Source: an uncultured Clostridia bacterium (GTDB lineage: Bacteria > Bacillota > Clostridia > Christensenellales > Borkfalkiaceae). Taken from it: a stretch of DNA of 49,697 nt. The position numbers and the translations under genes were made by a program. Under the pieces are notes generated by a model. The model did no database searches. It saw only the letters and a program-made list of their open reading frames with translations, and had not been told where the DNA came from. The stretch is from NCBI GenBank assembly GCA_934271065.1, contig CAKQQQ010000010.1, forward strand, positions 1 through 49,697. The letters run 5' to 3'. Below are positions 39,376-47,474 of this stretch, piece after piece. Numbering within the stretch: position 1 is the first letter of the stretch; each line of letters opens with the position of its first letter.

Positions 39376-39906
39376 TCAGTCTTTTTCGTAAATTCCGACG
39401 GAAGTCTCGCCGTCGGTTTCGGTTAAGTGAACGACTATTTTTTCTTTCATCGACGACGGAACGTTCTTCCCGACGAAGTCGGCGCGTATAGGCAGTTCTC
39501 TGTGTCCGCGGTCGATTAAAACCGCAAGGCGTATGCTCTTGGCTCTGCCGACGGCGAAAACCGCGTCTATCGCCGCGCGCGTGGTTCTGCCGGTAAACAG
39601 CACGTCGTCGACGAGAATGACGTCTTTGCCTTCCACGTCGGACTTGTCGAGTTCGGTTTTGACTTCCGGTTCTTCCCTTACGTCGTCGCGGTAATGGGTT
39701 ATGTCGAGTTCGTAGATAGGCACGTCTACGCCGGCGTTGAGCAGAATATTGCCCTTGATGATCTTCGCCAAAGGCACGCCGCGCGTCTTTATGCCGATAA
39801 GCGCAATGTTGGTAAGGTCGGGCGAGCGTTCTATTATCTCGTAAGAGAGACGCGTCATCGCGCGTTTTACGGCTATTTCGTCAAATAAAAGAGTTTTGAA
39901 TTTCAT
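39376..39906 (-). CDS. pyrR: PyrR: pyrimidine attenuator/uracil phosphoribosyltransferase
   Basis: I choose ATG 39906 (176 aa, MKFKTLLFDEIAVKRAMTRL). The PRPP-binding loop is VILVDDVLFTGRTTRAAID; the end LTETDGETSVGIYEKD is typical. It binds UMP/UTP and pyr mRNA in Firmicutes and has weak UPRT activity. No pyr biosynthesis genes follow, so it acts in trans. TATAAT ends 6 bases before the ATG, with no room for a ribosome site, so the mRNA is predicted to be leaderless. Confidence 0.95.
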   Translation of the reverse strand: MKFKTLLFDEIAVKRAMTRLSYEIIERSPDLTNIALIGIKTRGVPLAKIIKGNILLNAGVDVPIYELDITHYRDDVREEPEVKTELDKSDVEGKDVILVDDVLFTGRTTRAAIDAVFAVGRAKSIRLAVLIDRGHRELPIRADFVGKNVPSSMKEKIVVHLTETDGETSVGIYEKD

Positions 39907-39912
39907 ACCGCG

Positions 39913-39941
39913 ATTATACAATTTTTTAACCGTTCCGTCAA
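39913..39941 (-). promoter_or_regulatory. pyrR promoter giving a leaderless mRNA
   Basis: On the minus strand TTGACG (39936-39941), 17 bp, TATAAT (39913-39918). The +1 would fall at or within a base of ATG 39906. Confidence 0.65.
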
Positions 39942-40015
39942 GCCTTTCGACAAAACGTCGCGATTAAAAACATAAGTTCTGATTTTTCGCCGTCGCTAAT
40001 ATATTATTATGAGTA

Positions 40016-40053
40016 CGCCGCGGAAGGGTTTAACTAAAAACCCTTCCGCGGCG
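40016..40053. other. 16-bp perfect hairpin in the pyrR/40081 intergenic region
   Basis: CGCCGCGGAAGGGTTT and its exact complement flank the loop AACTAA. Neither strand has a T run after it, so it is not a standard terminator. It lies inside the long version of the next ORF, which argues for the later start at 40081. Confidence 0.55.
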
Positions 40054-40080
40054 GAAAATAAAATTCAAGGACTTTCGGGT

Positions 40081-41013
40081 ATGAATAAAAACAGATCGGT
40101 CGCTCTGATACGGGAAATTACCGCGGGGTATTCCGCGCCCGACTCGTCGGTGCGCGGCGTGGCGGTTTTAAGCGGGGATAATCGGCTGAAAGTTTCGCTT
40201 ATCAACCTTGCGCCCGTCAACGGCGGAAAGTACCGCGTGGCGGCTTGCGACGGCGATTTCGGCGATTTCGAGTCCGTTCCGCTCGATTCTCTCTCGTCCG
40301 CCGAATTGACCGTAAGCGGCGAGAACGTGGGCGTGACGGTGGCGTTCCGCTCTGACGACGGGCAACGGATAATACCGATCGCATACGGCGCGTTTTCTTC
40401 ACGCGCAAGGTCCGCAAAGGAGATGACGGATTATGCGAAGAACGCGCGTTACGAAAGCCCTTACGGCGTGGCGGCGGAGAAACCTGACGCGAAGGGCGCG
40501 GATTACGACGACGAAGTCGTCGCAACCGAAGACTACTACGCTTACGAGCGCGAACGAAGACGAACGGAGAATATAGACTATGAAAATTTCGGCGGCGATG
40601 AAAATGTCGGCGATGAAAGCGCGGCTTACGGATACGAAAAAGCGAAAATCGCGGGCGTTGATACTTTCGGCGATGAAACGCAAAGCGCGCGCGACGAGAT
40701 TTATTTCGATAAGATAAAGCCGCAGATAGAGCGGTTATTCAAGGACTTTCCGTCGGAAGAAAATCTTAACGAAGTCGTGCCGGACGGAAAATGGGTTAAA
40801 ATAGACTACGACGAGACCGAACATTACTGCGTGGGCGTTATTTACGAAAACGGCAAGCCGTCGTATCTGTGTTACGGCGTGCCGGGCAGGTACGGCGAAA
40901 AGCCCGAAAAGTTGAGCGGCGATTGCAGGTTTATTCCGTCGTCGCTGTTCCGCCTGAAAGGCGACGGGTACTGGGTGCTGTTTCAGGACGCCGTTACGGG
41001 CGAGTGCGTATAA
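40081..41013 (+). CDS. Conserved clostridial hypothetical protein, two domains
   Basis: I choose ATG 40081 (310 aa); ATG 40009 would read through the hairpin. The N-terminal domain (MNKNRSVALIREITAGYSAP, KVSLINLAPVNGGKYRVAAC) is beta-rich. An acidic low-complexity linker with many Tyr, Asp and Glu follows (about residues 145-220). The C-terminal domain has KWVKIDYDETEHYCVGVIYE, YLCYGVPGRYGEKPEKL and GYWVLFQDAVTGE. This layout recurs in clostridial proteins of unknown function. There is no signal peptide or membrane segment. Confidence 0.75.
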   Translation: MNKNRSVALIREITAGYSAPDSSVRGVAVLSGDNRLKVSLINLAPVNGGKYRVAACDGDFGDFESVPLDSLSSAELTVSGENVGVTVAFRSDDGQRIIPIAYGAFSSRARSAKEMTDYAKNARYESPYGVAAEKPDAKGADYDDEVVATEDYYAYERERRRTENIDYENFGGDENVGDESAAYGYEKAKIAGVDTFGDETQSARDEIYFDKIKPQIERLFKDFPSEENLNEVVPDGKWVKIDYDETEHYCVGVIYENGKPSYLCYGVPGRYGEKPEKLSGDCRFIPSSLFRLKGDGYWVLFQDAVTGECV

Positions 41014-41075
41014 CCGCGCCCGAAAAAAACGAACGGCGGAACGTCTCGCAAAAAGACGGTCCGCCGTACGGTGGA

Positions 41076-41358
41076 GTTAGCCACAGGTGATTGCGTTTGA
41101 ACCCGCCAAAATCCCGATATTTACACGCTTTTTGTCAAATTCGACTTCGCCCGTACCACAAAGTACGAACAAAGCCGCCTTCGTCAAAAATCATCGAAAA
41201 TAGCGGCATTTTGGTTGCAGGCAAGTCTTGCGTTGTGTTTTTAGGTTAAGACAAGGCGCGCGAGCGGCTTAATACACAAGTATAAGCCACGAGCGCAACA
41301 CCGTATTAGCCAAAAACACAGCGCAAGACCGTGGTTCAAACACGATCACCTGTAGCTA
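41076..41358 (+). repeat. Dispersed structured repeat, complete copy
   Basis: It is 283 bp without an ORF. The ends are inverted: GTTAGCCACAGGTGATTGCG plus TTTGAACC (41076-41103) against GGTTCAAACACGATCACCTG plus TAGCTAA (41333-41359), with 3 mismatches. Inside are a hairpin domain at 41104-41216 and a second with arms 41225-41249/41306-41329 and an inner stem GGCTTAATAC/GTATAAGCC. Its right end supplies the stop codon of the 89-aa gene. See findings for covariation with 1-250. Confidence 0.8.
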
Positions 41359-41625
41359 AAAGAACAGGTAGTCGTCAAGTACTTCTTCCGCGACCGACCT
41401 GAACTTTTTAAGTATGGAGCGTTTTTTCAAAACCTTCTTATAGAGAAGGGTTTTTGCGTATCCGATAAGAGTTTCGTCGTTTTCAAACTCTTCGCGCATA
41501 GCCTTTTCAAAATCTTTTACGATTCTTTCAAAGGCGTTCTTTTTGGTTTCGGAATCTAAAAGTTCCGGATGCGCCGTGTAGTAACAGCAGGCTTTGCAAG
41601 TGTTTCCGATTTCAAAGTAATTCAC
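41356..41625 (-). CDS. 89-aa cysteine-containing hypothetical protein
   Basis: The start reads MNYFEIGNTCKACCYYTAHP, the middle is helical and charged (RIVKDFEKAMREEFENDETL), and the end is EEVLDDYLFF. The TAG stop lies in the terminal repeat of the adjacent element, so the true C-terminus may have been replaced. Ribosome site AGGAG. Function is unknown. Confidence 0.65.
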   Translation of the reverse strand: MNYFEIGNTCKACCYYTAHPELLDSETKKNAFERIVKDFEKAMREEFENDETLIGYAKTLLYKKVLKKRSILKKFRSVAEEVLDDYLFF

Positions 41626-41818
41626 TCTTATTTCTCCTTTTCTTTCGCGTCATACGATACTTGAATGATACGCCCGAAAAATGAAAATGTCAAGTAAAAT
41701 CTTTGATTTTCAGCCCGATCGACCACATTTGCCTTTTTTCGACCTGCGGCTGCTTTTTTCGACTTTTTACGACGTAGAAAAAGCCGAAAAAACGACTTTT
41801 TTCGACTTTTGGTTGTTT

Positions 41819-42679
41819 TTATTCTTTTCCGGAATCGTTGCTGTTGCCGAGAAACGTTCCCCAGCCGCTCGTTTTGGGGCGGGGTTGACGGGGCGGTCTG
41901 TCGCCGCGGTCGCGGTTATATCTTCCGCCGCGGTCGCCGCGGTTGTTACCCCTGAAACCGTCTTTGGACGATCTGAAGTTGGGGCGGTCGCCGTAACCGT
42001 TGCGGTTATTGTTTCTGAAACCGCCGCGGTTGCCCTTGAACGACGCGTCGATAGGTTCTTCGTCGGTTATGACGGCGGGAACGATAACGACTCTTCTGTT
42101 CGGTTCTTTGCCGTCGGATTCGGTGGTTACGTCTTTACTGTCGGCAAGCGCGGAATGGATAATTCTTCTCTCGTACGGAGCCATCGGTTCGAGTATGACT
42201 TTTCTGCCTTCTCTTACCGCCTTGTCGGCGAGTTTAAGCGCAAGGCTTTTAAGCGTTTCTTCGCGTTTTTCTCTGTAATTTTCGCAGTCTACGACCACGC
42301 GTCTGTAATCGTCGCGGCCGATATTCGCAACCGCGCCCGCAAGCGTCTGCAACGCGTCGAGAGTCTCGCCGCGATAGCCTATAACCTGCTGACCGCGTTC
42401 CGCGACCACGTTGATGACTATCTTTTCGTCTTCTTCTTCGATGGAGCATTTGGCGTTGACGTTCATTATCGGGAAAAGCCCTTCCAAAAAGGCTTTCGCT
42501 CTTTCGCCGTCGCTCTTTTTAGCGTCTACCGTAACTTCCGCTTTCTTGGCATTTAAGCCTAAAAAACCCTTTTTCGCTTCTTCTACGATTTTAATTTCCG
42601 CTTCGTCTTTGGTTAAACCCAATTCTTTTAACCCCGATTCGATCGCTTCTTCGACCGTTTTACCGTAATAGGTTGGCAT
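41819..42679 (-). CDS. khpB: KhpB/Jag RNA-binding protein with an RG-rich tail
   Basis: The protein has 286 aa. The Jag_N domain (MPTYYGKTVEEAIESGLKEL, AKKGFLGLNAKKAEV) is followed by KH (VIGYRGETLDALQTLAGAVA) and R3H (LEPMAPYERRIIHSALADSK). The last 75 residues are a low-complexity Arg/Gly/Asn tail (GNRGGFRNNNRNGYGDRPNF), longer than in most Firmicutes. KhpB, with KhpA, binds mRNAs and affects cell division and elongation. It is the last gene of the rpmH-rnpA-yidD-yidC block, 14 bp after yidC. Confidence 0.93.
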   Translation of the reverse strand: MPTYYGKTVEEAIESGLKELGLTKDEAEIKIVEEAKKGFLGLNAKKAEVTVDAKKSDGERAKAFLEGLFPIMNVNAKCSIEEEDEKIVINVVAERGQQVIGYRGETLDALQTLAGAVANIGRDDYRRVVVDCENYREKREETLKSLALKLADKAVREGRKVILEPMAPYERRIIHSALADSKDVTTESDGKEPNRRVVIVPAVITDEEPIDASFKGNRGGFRNNNRNGYGDRPNFRSSKDGFRGNNRGDRGGRYNRDRGDRPPRQPRPKTSGWGTFLGNSNDSGKE

Positions 42680-42693
42680 TTTTCTCTCTCCTT

Positions 42694-44343
42694 TTATCTT
42701 CTTTTGCCGTAACGGGCTTTGCTCGTTTCTTCGGCTATTTTTTTGTTTATTTTACGTTTGAAAGACCTTTCCACGCAGAAGTTGATAAGCAGGGTAAACA
42801 CGGTCGAAAGTATCGAACTCGTCACCATATATATCGAGAACCCCGCGGAATAGATGAACGCGAACACGCCGAACATTATCGGCATCATCCACGTCATTAT
42901 CTTCTGTTGAGTGGCGGCTTGTCCGCTCGCGCCGTCTACGGAAGACAATTCCATCTGCGTTTTTTGAGTTTTGTTCATTATGAGCGTACTCGCGAGCATC
43001 GTCAGTATGGACAGCGCGACGAGTATGAACAGACCGTTGCCCTTGCCGAACCCCGTCTTTTTGTACGCCGAAAGGTTTGCGGTCATGGCGTTGTACTTGG
43101 CTTCGGTAAACTGCGTGCTGTTCGTCTTGCCGAAAATGGTGGACGAAAGGTTGGCGTACGTCGGAATGGCGGGTTTCGTCGGGCTGTCTACTACCCAAAG
43201 GTTCTTAACCCACGGGAAGAGTACCGATTTGCTTCTGTGGCGTTCGTAACTCTTTTTAGACGCTTCGCGCGCGGATTCGTAAATCGCGCCGTCGGCGTAA
43301 TCTTCGGCTATTTTATTCAAAAGAACGTTCGTTAAATACGCGTTGGCTATTTCGTCTTTGGTTTTGCCTGCGGAATTTAACAAAACGTCGCTTTTATTTC
43401 CGTCGGTCGGGAACAGGAACTCGCCTTCGGCGGTAACGTACCCGTCGAAAATATCGGCGGAAGTCTTGGCTTTTATATTCGCTATATCGCTGTCTTTGAA
43501 GAAGTACCCGTCGTCGGCGTTGCCCGTAACGAGCGGATTGTCTTTCTGCAATTCTTCTATATACGGCAGCAGTTTTTGTCTTACGAACGCGTCCTTCGTT
43601 ATTTGAAGAACGTGGTTTCTCAGATCCGTATCCGCAAAATTATAGTCTTTGGACGCGGTTATGAATTTGGTATAGATTTCCGCGTACTTTTCGTCGGTTT
43701 TAAGCGTGGAATTATTGACGTATTCGTCTTTTTTGAGCGAATAATCTTCTATATTCGTCTTTTTGCCGTCTGCGGAATAGCCCGTAAAGTAAATACCGTA
43801 CTTTTCTTTGAGCGCGGCGTCTATGTTGACGAAGTAGTCTTCGCCGACCTTTACTATTCCGTCGCCGTCGTAGTTTACGATCGCTTCGTCGTAAGCCGTA
43901 GCCATTTTCTTGAATACTTCGAAGTCTGCTTTTCTCGAATACGAACTGAACGCGCCTATTACTATTATGAAAAATACGAGCGATATTATCGTAGGAAGAC
44001 ACGGCATAAGCGCGGAATACCCGTTCTTTTTATAAAGAGCCATCATCTTCTGCTGATAAAGTTGTTTGTTGTTGGCGTACTGCTTCTGGAGTTTTTCGAG
44101 ATCGTCGCGCATCATTTCCATTTTAAGCGCGTTCTTTTTCATAGACGCCCTTGAAAATATATCCAGCGGCAGAGTTATGAGTTTAAGCGCGAGCGTAAAG
44201 AGTATAATGCCGAAACCTACGTCCGCCACTATACCTATAAACGACTCTATAACGCCGAGCAACCACGCGTATTTATAACTAACGCTACCGAGCGAACCGA
44301 TAAGATTTATCTGTATGCCCGATAATAATCCGTTTAATGCCAT
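42694..44343 (-). CDS. yidC: Membrane protein insertase YidC, with an enlarged extracytoplasmic loop
   Basis: The protein has 549 aa, about twice the usual Gram-positive length. The insertase core is clear: GFGIILFTLALKLITLPLDI with the hydrophilic-groove region, LQKQYANNKQLYQQKMMALY, and C-terminal spans (GLFILVALSILTMLASTLIM, TWMMPIMFGVFAFIYSAGFS). An insertion of roughly 250 polar residues (about 145-400) lies between the second and third spans, on the outer side. There is no N-terminal lipobox. It inserts membrane proteins with or without SecYEG. Confidence 0.93.
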   Translation of the reverse strand: MALNGLLSGIQINLIGSLGSVSYKYAWLLGVIESFIGIVADVGFGIILFTLALKLITLPLDIFSRASMKKNALKMEMMRDDLEKLQKQYANNKQLYQQKMMALYKKNGYSALMPCLPTIISLVFFIIVIGAFSSYSRKADFEVFKKMATAYDEAIVNYDGDGIVKVGEDYFVNIDAALKEKYGIYFTGYSADGKKTNIEDYSLKKDEYVNNSTLKTDEKYAEIYTKFITASKDYNFADTDLRNHVLQITKDAFVRQKLLPYIEELQKDNPLVTGNADDGYFFKDSDIANIKAKTSADIFDGYVTAEGEFLFPTDGNKSDVLLNSAGKTKDEIANAYLTNVLLNKIAEDYADGAIYESAREASKKSYERHRSKSVLFPWVKNLWVVDSPTKPAIPTYANLSSTIFGKTNSTQFTEAKYNAMTANLSAYKKTGFGKGNGLFILVALSILTMLASTLIMNKTQKTQMELSSVDGASGQAATQQKIMTWMMPIMFGVFAFIYSAGFSIYMVTSSILSTVFTLLINFCVERSFKRKINKKIAEETSKARYGKRR

Positions 44344-44358
44344 TTTACTCCTGTTTTG

Positions 44359-44616
44359 TCAAATAAGCCACTTTTTCAAATTATAGTTATCCGGAACGGG
44401 ATCGAACCCGCCTTTGTTTAGTCTGTTACACCTTAACAATCGCCAGATTATAAGCCCCGTCGCAACGAAAAAATTATGCTTTTCGAGCGCCTGCATCGCG
44501 TATACGCTGCAACTCGGCGTAAATATACAGTCGCTTCTTAAAGCGACCGAAATTCTTTTCTTATAAAATTTGAGTATTTTTATAAAAAATCCGTTCAACG
44601 GACCGACACGCTTCAT
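44359..44616 (-). CDS. yidD: Membrane protein insertion efficiency factor YidD
   Basis: The protein has 85 aa. The signature SDCIFTPSCSVYAMQALEKH matches the family's CrfxPtCSxYaxeai motif and is followed by RLLRCNRLNKGGFDPVP. It is an amphipathic membrane-associated protein that aids YidC-dependent insertion. It overlaps the end of rnpA by 4 bp. Confidence 0.95.
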   Translation of the reverse strand: MKRVGPLNGFFIKILKFYKKRISVALRSDCIFTPSCSVYAMQALEKHNFFVATGLIIWRLLRCNRLNKGGFDPVPDNYNLKKWLI

Positions 44617-44930
44617 TTTAAGTTTTCGCGATTTTTTGCGAAGAGTATATCTTTATAAAAAACGTCGTAAGAATATTCTTCGGCTTTTTTCGGCATAAAT
44701 ACTATATAATACGGCGTCTGCGCGTCTTTGAAAATTTCTCTTACCGCCGCGCGCAACAATCTTTTTATGCGATTTCTTTTTACCGCGTTGCCGTGTTTTT
44801 TGCTTACCGAATAACCTATTTTAAGTTCGTCGCTTTTTATATAAAGCATAACGAGCGATTTTAAGTAAACTCTTTTCCCTTTGGAAAATACTTTGTTAAA
44901 ATCGCTCTCTCTTTTTAATCTGTTTATCAA
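44613..44930 (-). CDS. rnpA: Ribonuclease P protein component
   Basis: The protein has 105 aa from TTG 44930, two bases after the rpmH stop. The family motif is KKHGNAVKRNRIKRLLRAAV (RNR), preceded by LKIGYSVSK. It binds the RNase P RNA and helps cleave tRNA 5' leaders. It overlaps yidD by 4 bp. Confidence 0.95.
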   Translation of the reverse strand: MINRLKRESDFNKVFSKGKRVYLKSLVMLYIKSDELKIGYSVSKKHGNAVKRNRIKRLLRAAVREIFKDAQTPYYIVFMPKKAEEYSYDVFYKDILFAKNRENLK

Positions 44931-44931
44931 A

Positions 44932-45066
44932 TCAATAGGTAAGACGTTTACGGCCTTTGTTTCTTCTTCTCTTCAAAACTCTTCTGCCGGCGGTGGTGGA
45001 CATTCTCTTTCTGAAACCGTGTACTTTATTTCTGGTTTTCTTTTTGGGTTGATAAGTTCTTTTCAT
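44932..45066 (-). CDS. rpmH: 50S ribosomal protein L34
   Basis: A 44-aa protein, MKRTYQPKKKTRNKVHGFRK then RMSTTAGRRVLKRRRNKGRK then RLTY, is unmistakably L34. ATG 45066 follows AGGAG. It is below usual ORF length cut-offs. It lies between dnaN and rnpA, all leftward. Confidence 0.97.
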   Translation of the reverse strand: MKRTYQPKKKTRNKVHGFRKRMSTTAGRRVLKRRRNKGRKRLTY

Positions 45067-45172
45067 ATTTTTACTCCTATAATATCGCGCGTTTTATACT
45101 TCGCCGATTATTTGCTTTCGTCATTATATCGTTTTAATTTGTATTTGTCAACTTTTTTATGACGGAAAAAGT

Positions 45173-46273
45173 TTAGTTTATTCTTATGGGCAGTACGAGA
45201 AATATATATTCTTCGCCCGAAAACGGGGTTATGATCGCGGGCGCGATTTCGCCGACGAATCTGAACGTTATAAACTCGTCGTCGGTCGCTTTAAGCGCGT
45301 CGCAAAGGTATTTGGAATTGAAGTTGATATCGAGATCCTTTCCTTCCGTTTTGATAACCACGCTTTCGTTTACGTTGCCGCGTTCGGAATTAGCCTTTAT
45401 ATTGATAACGTTTTCTCTTATTTCGAGTTTGACTACGTTTCGCGCGTCTTTCGCGACGATCGTTGCCCTTTCGAGACTGTTGAGAAGAGTTGCGCGTTCC
45501 GCGCTGAACACGGTAATAAACTCGTGGGGGATAATCTGTTCGTAGTTTATGAACTCTCCTTCTAAAAGTCTGCTTACGAAAACCGTACCGTCGTTTTCGA
45601 CCATAAGCGAGTTGTCTTCGCTGACTATCGTAACGTCTCCGTTCTCGTCGTCGATCATTCTCGAAATTTCGCCGAGCGAACGCGCGGGGATAATCATTCT
45701 GAATTCGCCGCTCGCTTCTTTAAGTTCGGTTTCGGCGATCGCCATTCTGAACCCGTCGAGCGCGACGCATTTAAGGGTTTCGCCCTTTATCTCGAACAGA
45801 CAGCCTTTAAGTATGGGGCGGGATTCGTCCGTAGAACAGGCGAACACGGTCTTATTAACTACGTCTTTATAATTCTTTTGCGAAAGAGTGACGTATTTTT
45901 CTCTCAGATTCTTTTTTATGGACGGAAATTCTTCCGCGGGCAGCGCGGAAAGATAAACGACGCTTTCGCCGTAGACTATTTTTATTCTCGACTCTTCTTC
46001 GAGATAGAGTTCTACTTCGTTCTCGTTTTCGAGTTTTTTAACGAGTTCGGCAAACATTCTGCCCGGCAATACCGTTTCGCCTTCCCTGAACGTTTCGGCG
46101 GGAATGGTCTTTTCGATACCTATTTCCATATCCGTGGCGGTAAGGGTAAGCGCGTCTCCCTTAACCGAAAGTTTGATGCCTTCTAAAATAGGGTTGGTGG
46201 TTTTTACGCTTATGGCTTTTGAAACCTTCATTACCGCGTTGTTAAGGTCGTTGCCGTTTACGATTATTTTCAT
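45173..46273 (-). CDS. dnaN: DNA polymerase III sliding clamp (beta subunit)
   Basis: The protein has 366 aa: MKIIVNGNDLNNAVMKVSKA, LTLTATDMEIGIEKTIP, VALDGFRMAIAE, and the C-terminal EEYIFLVLPIRIN that forms part of the clamp pocket. The site AAGGAG precedes ATG 46273. It normally follows dnaA; here nothing but 400 bp of AT-rich DNA and the divergent rsmG lies upstream. Confidence 0.97.
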   Translation of the reverse strand: MKIIVNGNDLNNAVMKVSKAISVKTTNPILEGIKLSVKGDALTLTATDMEIGIEKTIPAETFREGETVLPGRMFAELVKKLENENEVELYLEEESRIKIVYGESVVYLSALPAEEFPSIKKNLREKYVTLSQKNYKDVVNKTVFACSTDESRPILKGCLFEIKGETLKCVALDGFRMAIAETELKEASGEFRMIIPARSLGEISRMIDDENGDVTIVSEDNSLMVENDGTVFVSRLLEGEFINYEQIIPHEFITVFSAERATLLNSLERATIVAKDARNVVKLEIRENVINIKANSERGNVNESVVIKTEGKDLDINFNSKYLCDALKATDDEFITFRFVGEIAPAIITPFSGEEYIFLVLPIRIN

Positions 46274-46645
46274 ATTTTCTCCTTACTGAAAAGCGCGTCT
46301 GCTTTCGCCCGAATGATAGAATATATATTTTTATTTTTTTTAATAATAGTAACAATAAGGGCGGTTGAAATGTAGACAACTCCGTTTTTATACCCAAAAT
46401 CTTTTATATTACCGAAGATTTTGGAAAAAGCGGAAAGTTTACAAGCGGTGGACAAGTTATTAACCGTTTTGAAAAAGGTGGATCGATTGTTTAATACTTT
46501 TTTTTTTCAAAAATATAAAAAACGACCTTACCGTATCCCGCGCCCGCGCGTTATCGATACAACAAGTATATTATATATAATATACGCCGAAAAAGCAAGG
46601 AAAAAAGAAAACTTTTTTAATAAATAATAAAGTGTTGAAAAGAAG
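46274..46645. other. AT-rich intergenic region between dnaN and rsmG
   Basis: No gene is seen. It holds a perfect 10-bp hairpin CCAAAATCTT/AAGATTTTGG (46394-46424), TGGACAAGTTATTAA-like and GGTGGATCGATTG sequences that only loosely resemble DnaA boxes, and an A/T-rich part at about 46560-46640 (TATATTATATATAATATA). A replication origin is possible by location, but no consensus TTATCCACA box is present. Confidence 0.4.
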
Positions 46646-46673
46646 TTGACAAATCTCTTCTAAATGTTAAAAT
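46646..46673 (+). promoter_or_regulatory. rsmG promoter giving a leaderless mRNA
   Basis: TTGACA (46646-46651), 16 bp, TAAAAT (46668-46673). The ATG at 46681 lies 8 bases after the -10, so +1 and start codon should coincide. No ribosome site is present. Confidence 0.6.
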
Positions 46674-46680
46674 CTTGTTG

Positions 46681-47373
46681 ATGAAAGAATTATTTGAAAA
46701 ATACGGAATACCGTTAAGCGACGAAAAACAGGAAAAATTAAGAGAGTTTTCCCGCCTTTTAAGGGAATACAACGAGAAATTCAACTTAACTTCGATAACC
46801 GACGAGAAAGAAATAGAAATAAAGCACTTTCTCGACAGTTGTTTATTCGTGGATAAGTTTTCAACAGGCGCGAAAATAATTGAGATAGGTTCGGGCGGCG
46901 GGTTTCCGTCCGTACCGAATAAAATTCTCCGCGACGATCTTTCTTTTACGCTTTTGGAAGCGACCGAAAAGAAGTGCGAATACCTTTTAACGATAAAAGA
47001 AAAGTTAAATCTTAAAAACGTAGAGATAATAAACGGCAGAGCGGAAGAGTTGGGAAAGGATAAAAAATACCGCGAAAAATACGATTACGCGATAGCGCGC
47101 GCCGTCGCGAGAATGAACGCGCTTTGCGAGTATTGTATGCCTTTCGTTAAAAAAGGCGGAAGTTTCGTTGCATTCAAAGGTCAGGCGGAAGAAGAAGAAC
47201 TGAAAGAAGCCGAAAACGCGATAAAAATTCTCGGCGGAAGAGTAAAAAAAGTATACGAATACGAACTGCCGGAAGGTAACGGAACGCGGAACGTCGTTGA
47301 GATAGAAAAGATATCTTCCACCCCCGAAATATATCCGCGCCCTAACGGCAAAATAAAAAAATCCCCGTTATAA
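46681..47373 (+). CDS. rsmG: 16S rRNA m7G527 methyltransferase
   Basis: The protein has 230 aa from ATG 46681 (a TTG two codons earlier also fits the frame). SAM motif I is KIIEIGSGGGFPSVPNKIL, motif II is LLEATEKKCEYL, and the C-terminus is YPRPNGKIKKSPL, all characteristic. It methylates G527 of 16S rRNA, a streptomycin-sensitivity site. It usually follows mnmG in an operon; here it stands alone and divergent from dnaN. Confidence 0.95.
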   Translation: MKELFEKYGIPLSDEKQEKLREFSRLLREYNEKFNLTSITDEKEIEIKHFLDSCLFVDKFSTGAKIIEIGSGGGFPSVPNKILRDDLSFTLLEATEKKCEYLLTIKEKLNLKNVEIINGRAEELGKDKKYREKYDYAIARAVARMNALCEYCMPFVKKGGSFVAFKGQAEEEELKEAENAIKILGGRVKKVYEYELPEGNGTRNVVEIEKISSTPEIYPRPNGKIKKSPL

Positions 47374-47388
47374 CCCCGTTTTTTCCGC

Positions 47389-47408
47389 AATTACCTATGG
47401 CTAACCGA
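47389..47408. repeat. Solitary end motif of the structured repeat
   Basis: CGCAATTACCTATGGCTAAC matches 18 of 20 bases of the reverse complement of the left end of the 41076-41358 repeat. It lies between the rsmG stop and its terminator. Confidence 0.45.
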
Positions 47409-47416
47409 CGTAGATT

Positions 47417-47450
47417 AAAAAAACTCGGACTTTTTATCCGAGTTTTTTTT
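47417..47450 (+). terminator. rsmG terminator
   Basis: AAAAACTCGGA pairs with TCCGAGTTTTT around CTTTTTA, with a run of eight T. Confidence 0.85.
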
Positions 47451-47474
47451 CGTGAAAGTAAAGTATAATATTTT

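Noticed and set aside
41076..41358. Insertion sequence or retron
   Set aside because: No transposase or reverse transcriptase frame exists in or beside any copy; the structure alone does not support either class.
46274..46680. Proven oriC with DnaA boxes
   Set aside because: No copy of TTATCCACA or a one-mismatch cluster was found; only loose resemblances. Listed as an AT-rich intergenic region only.
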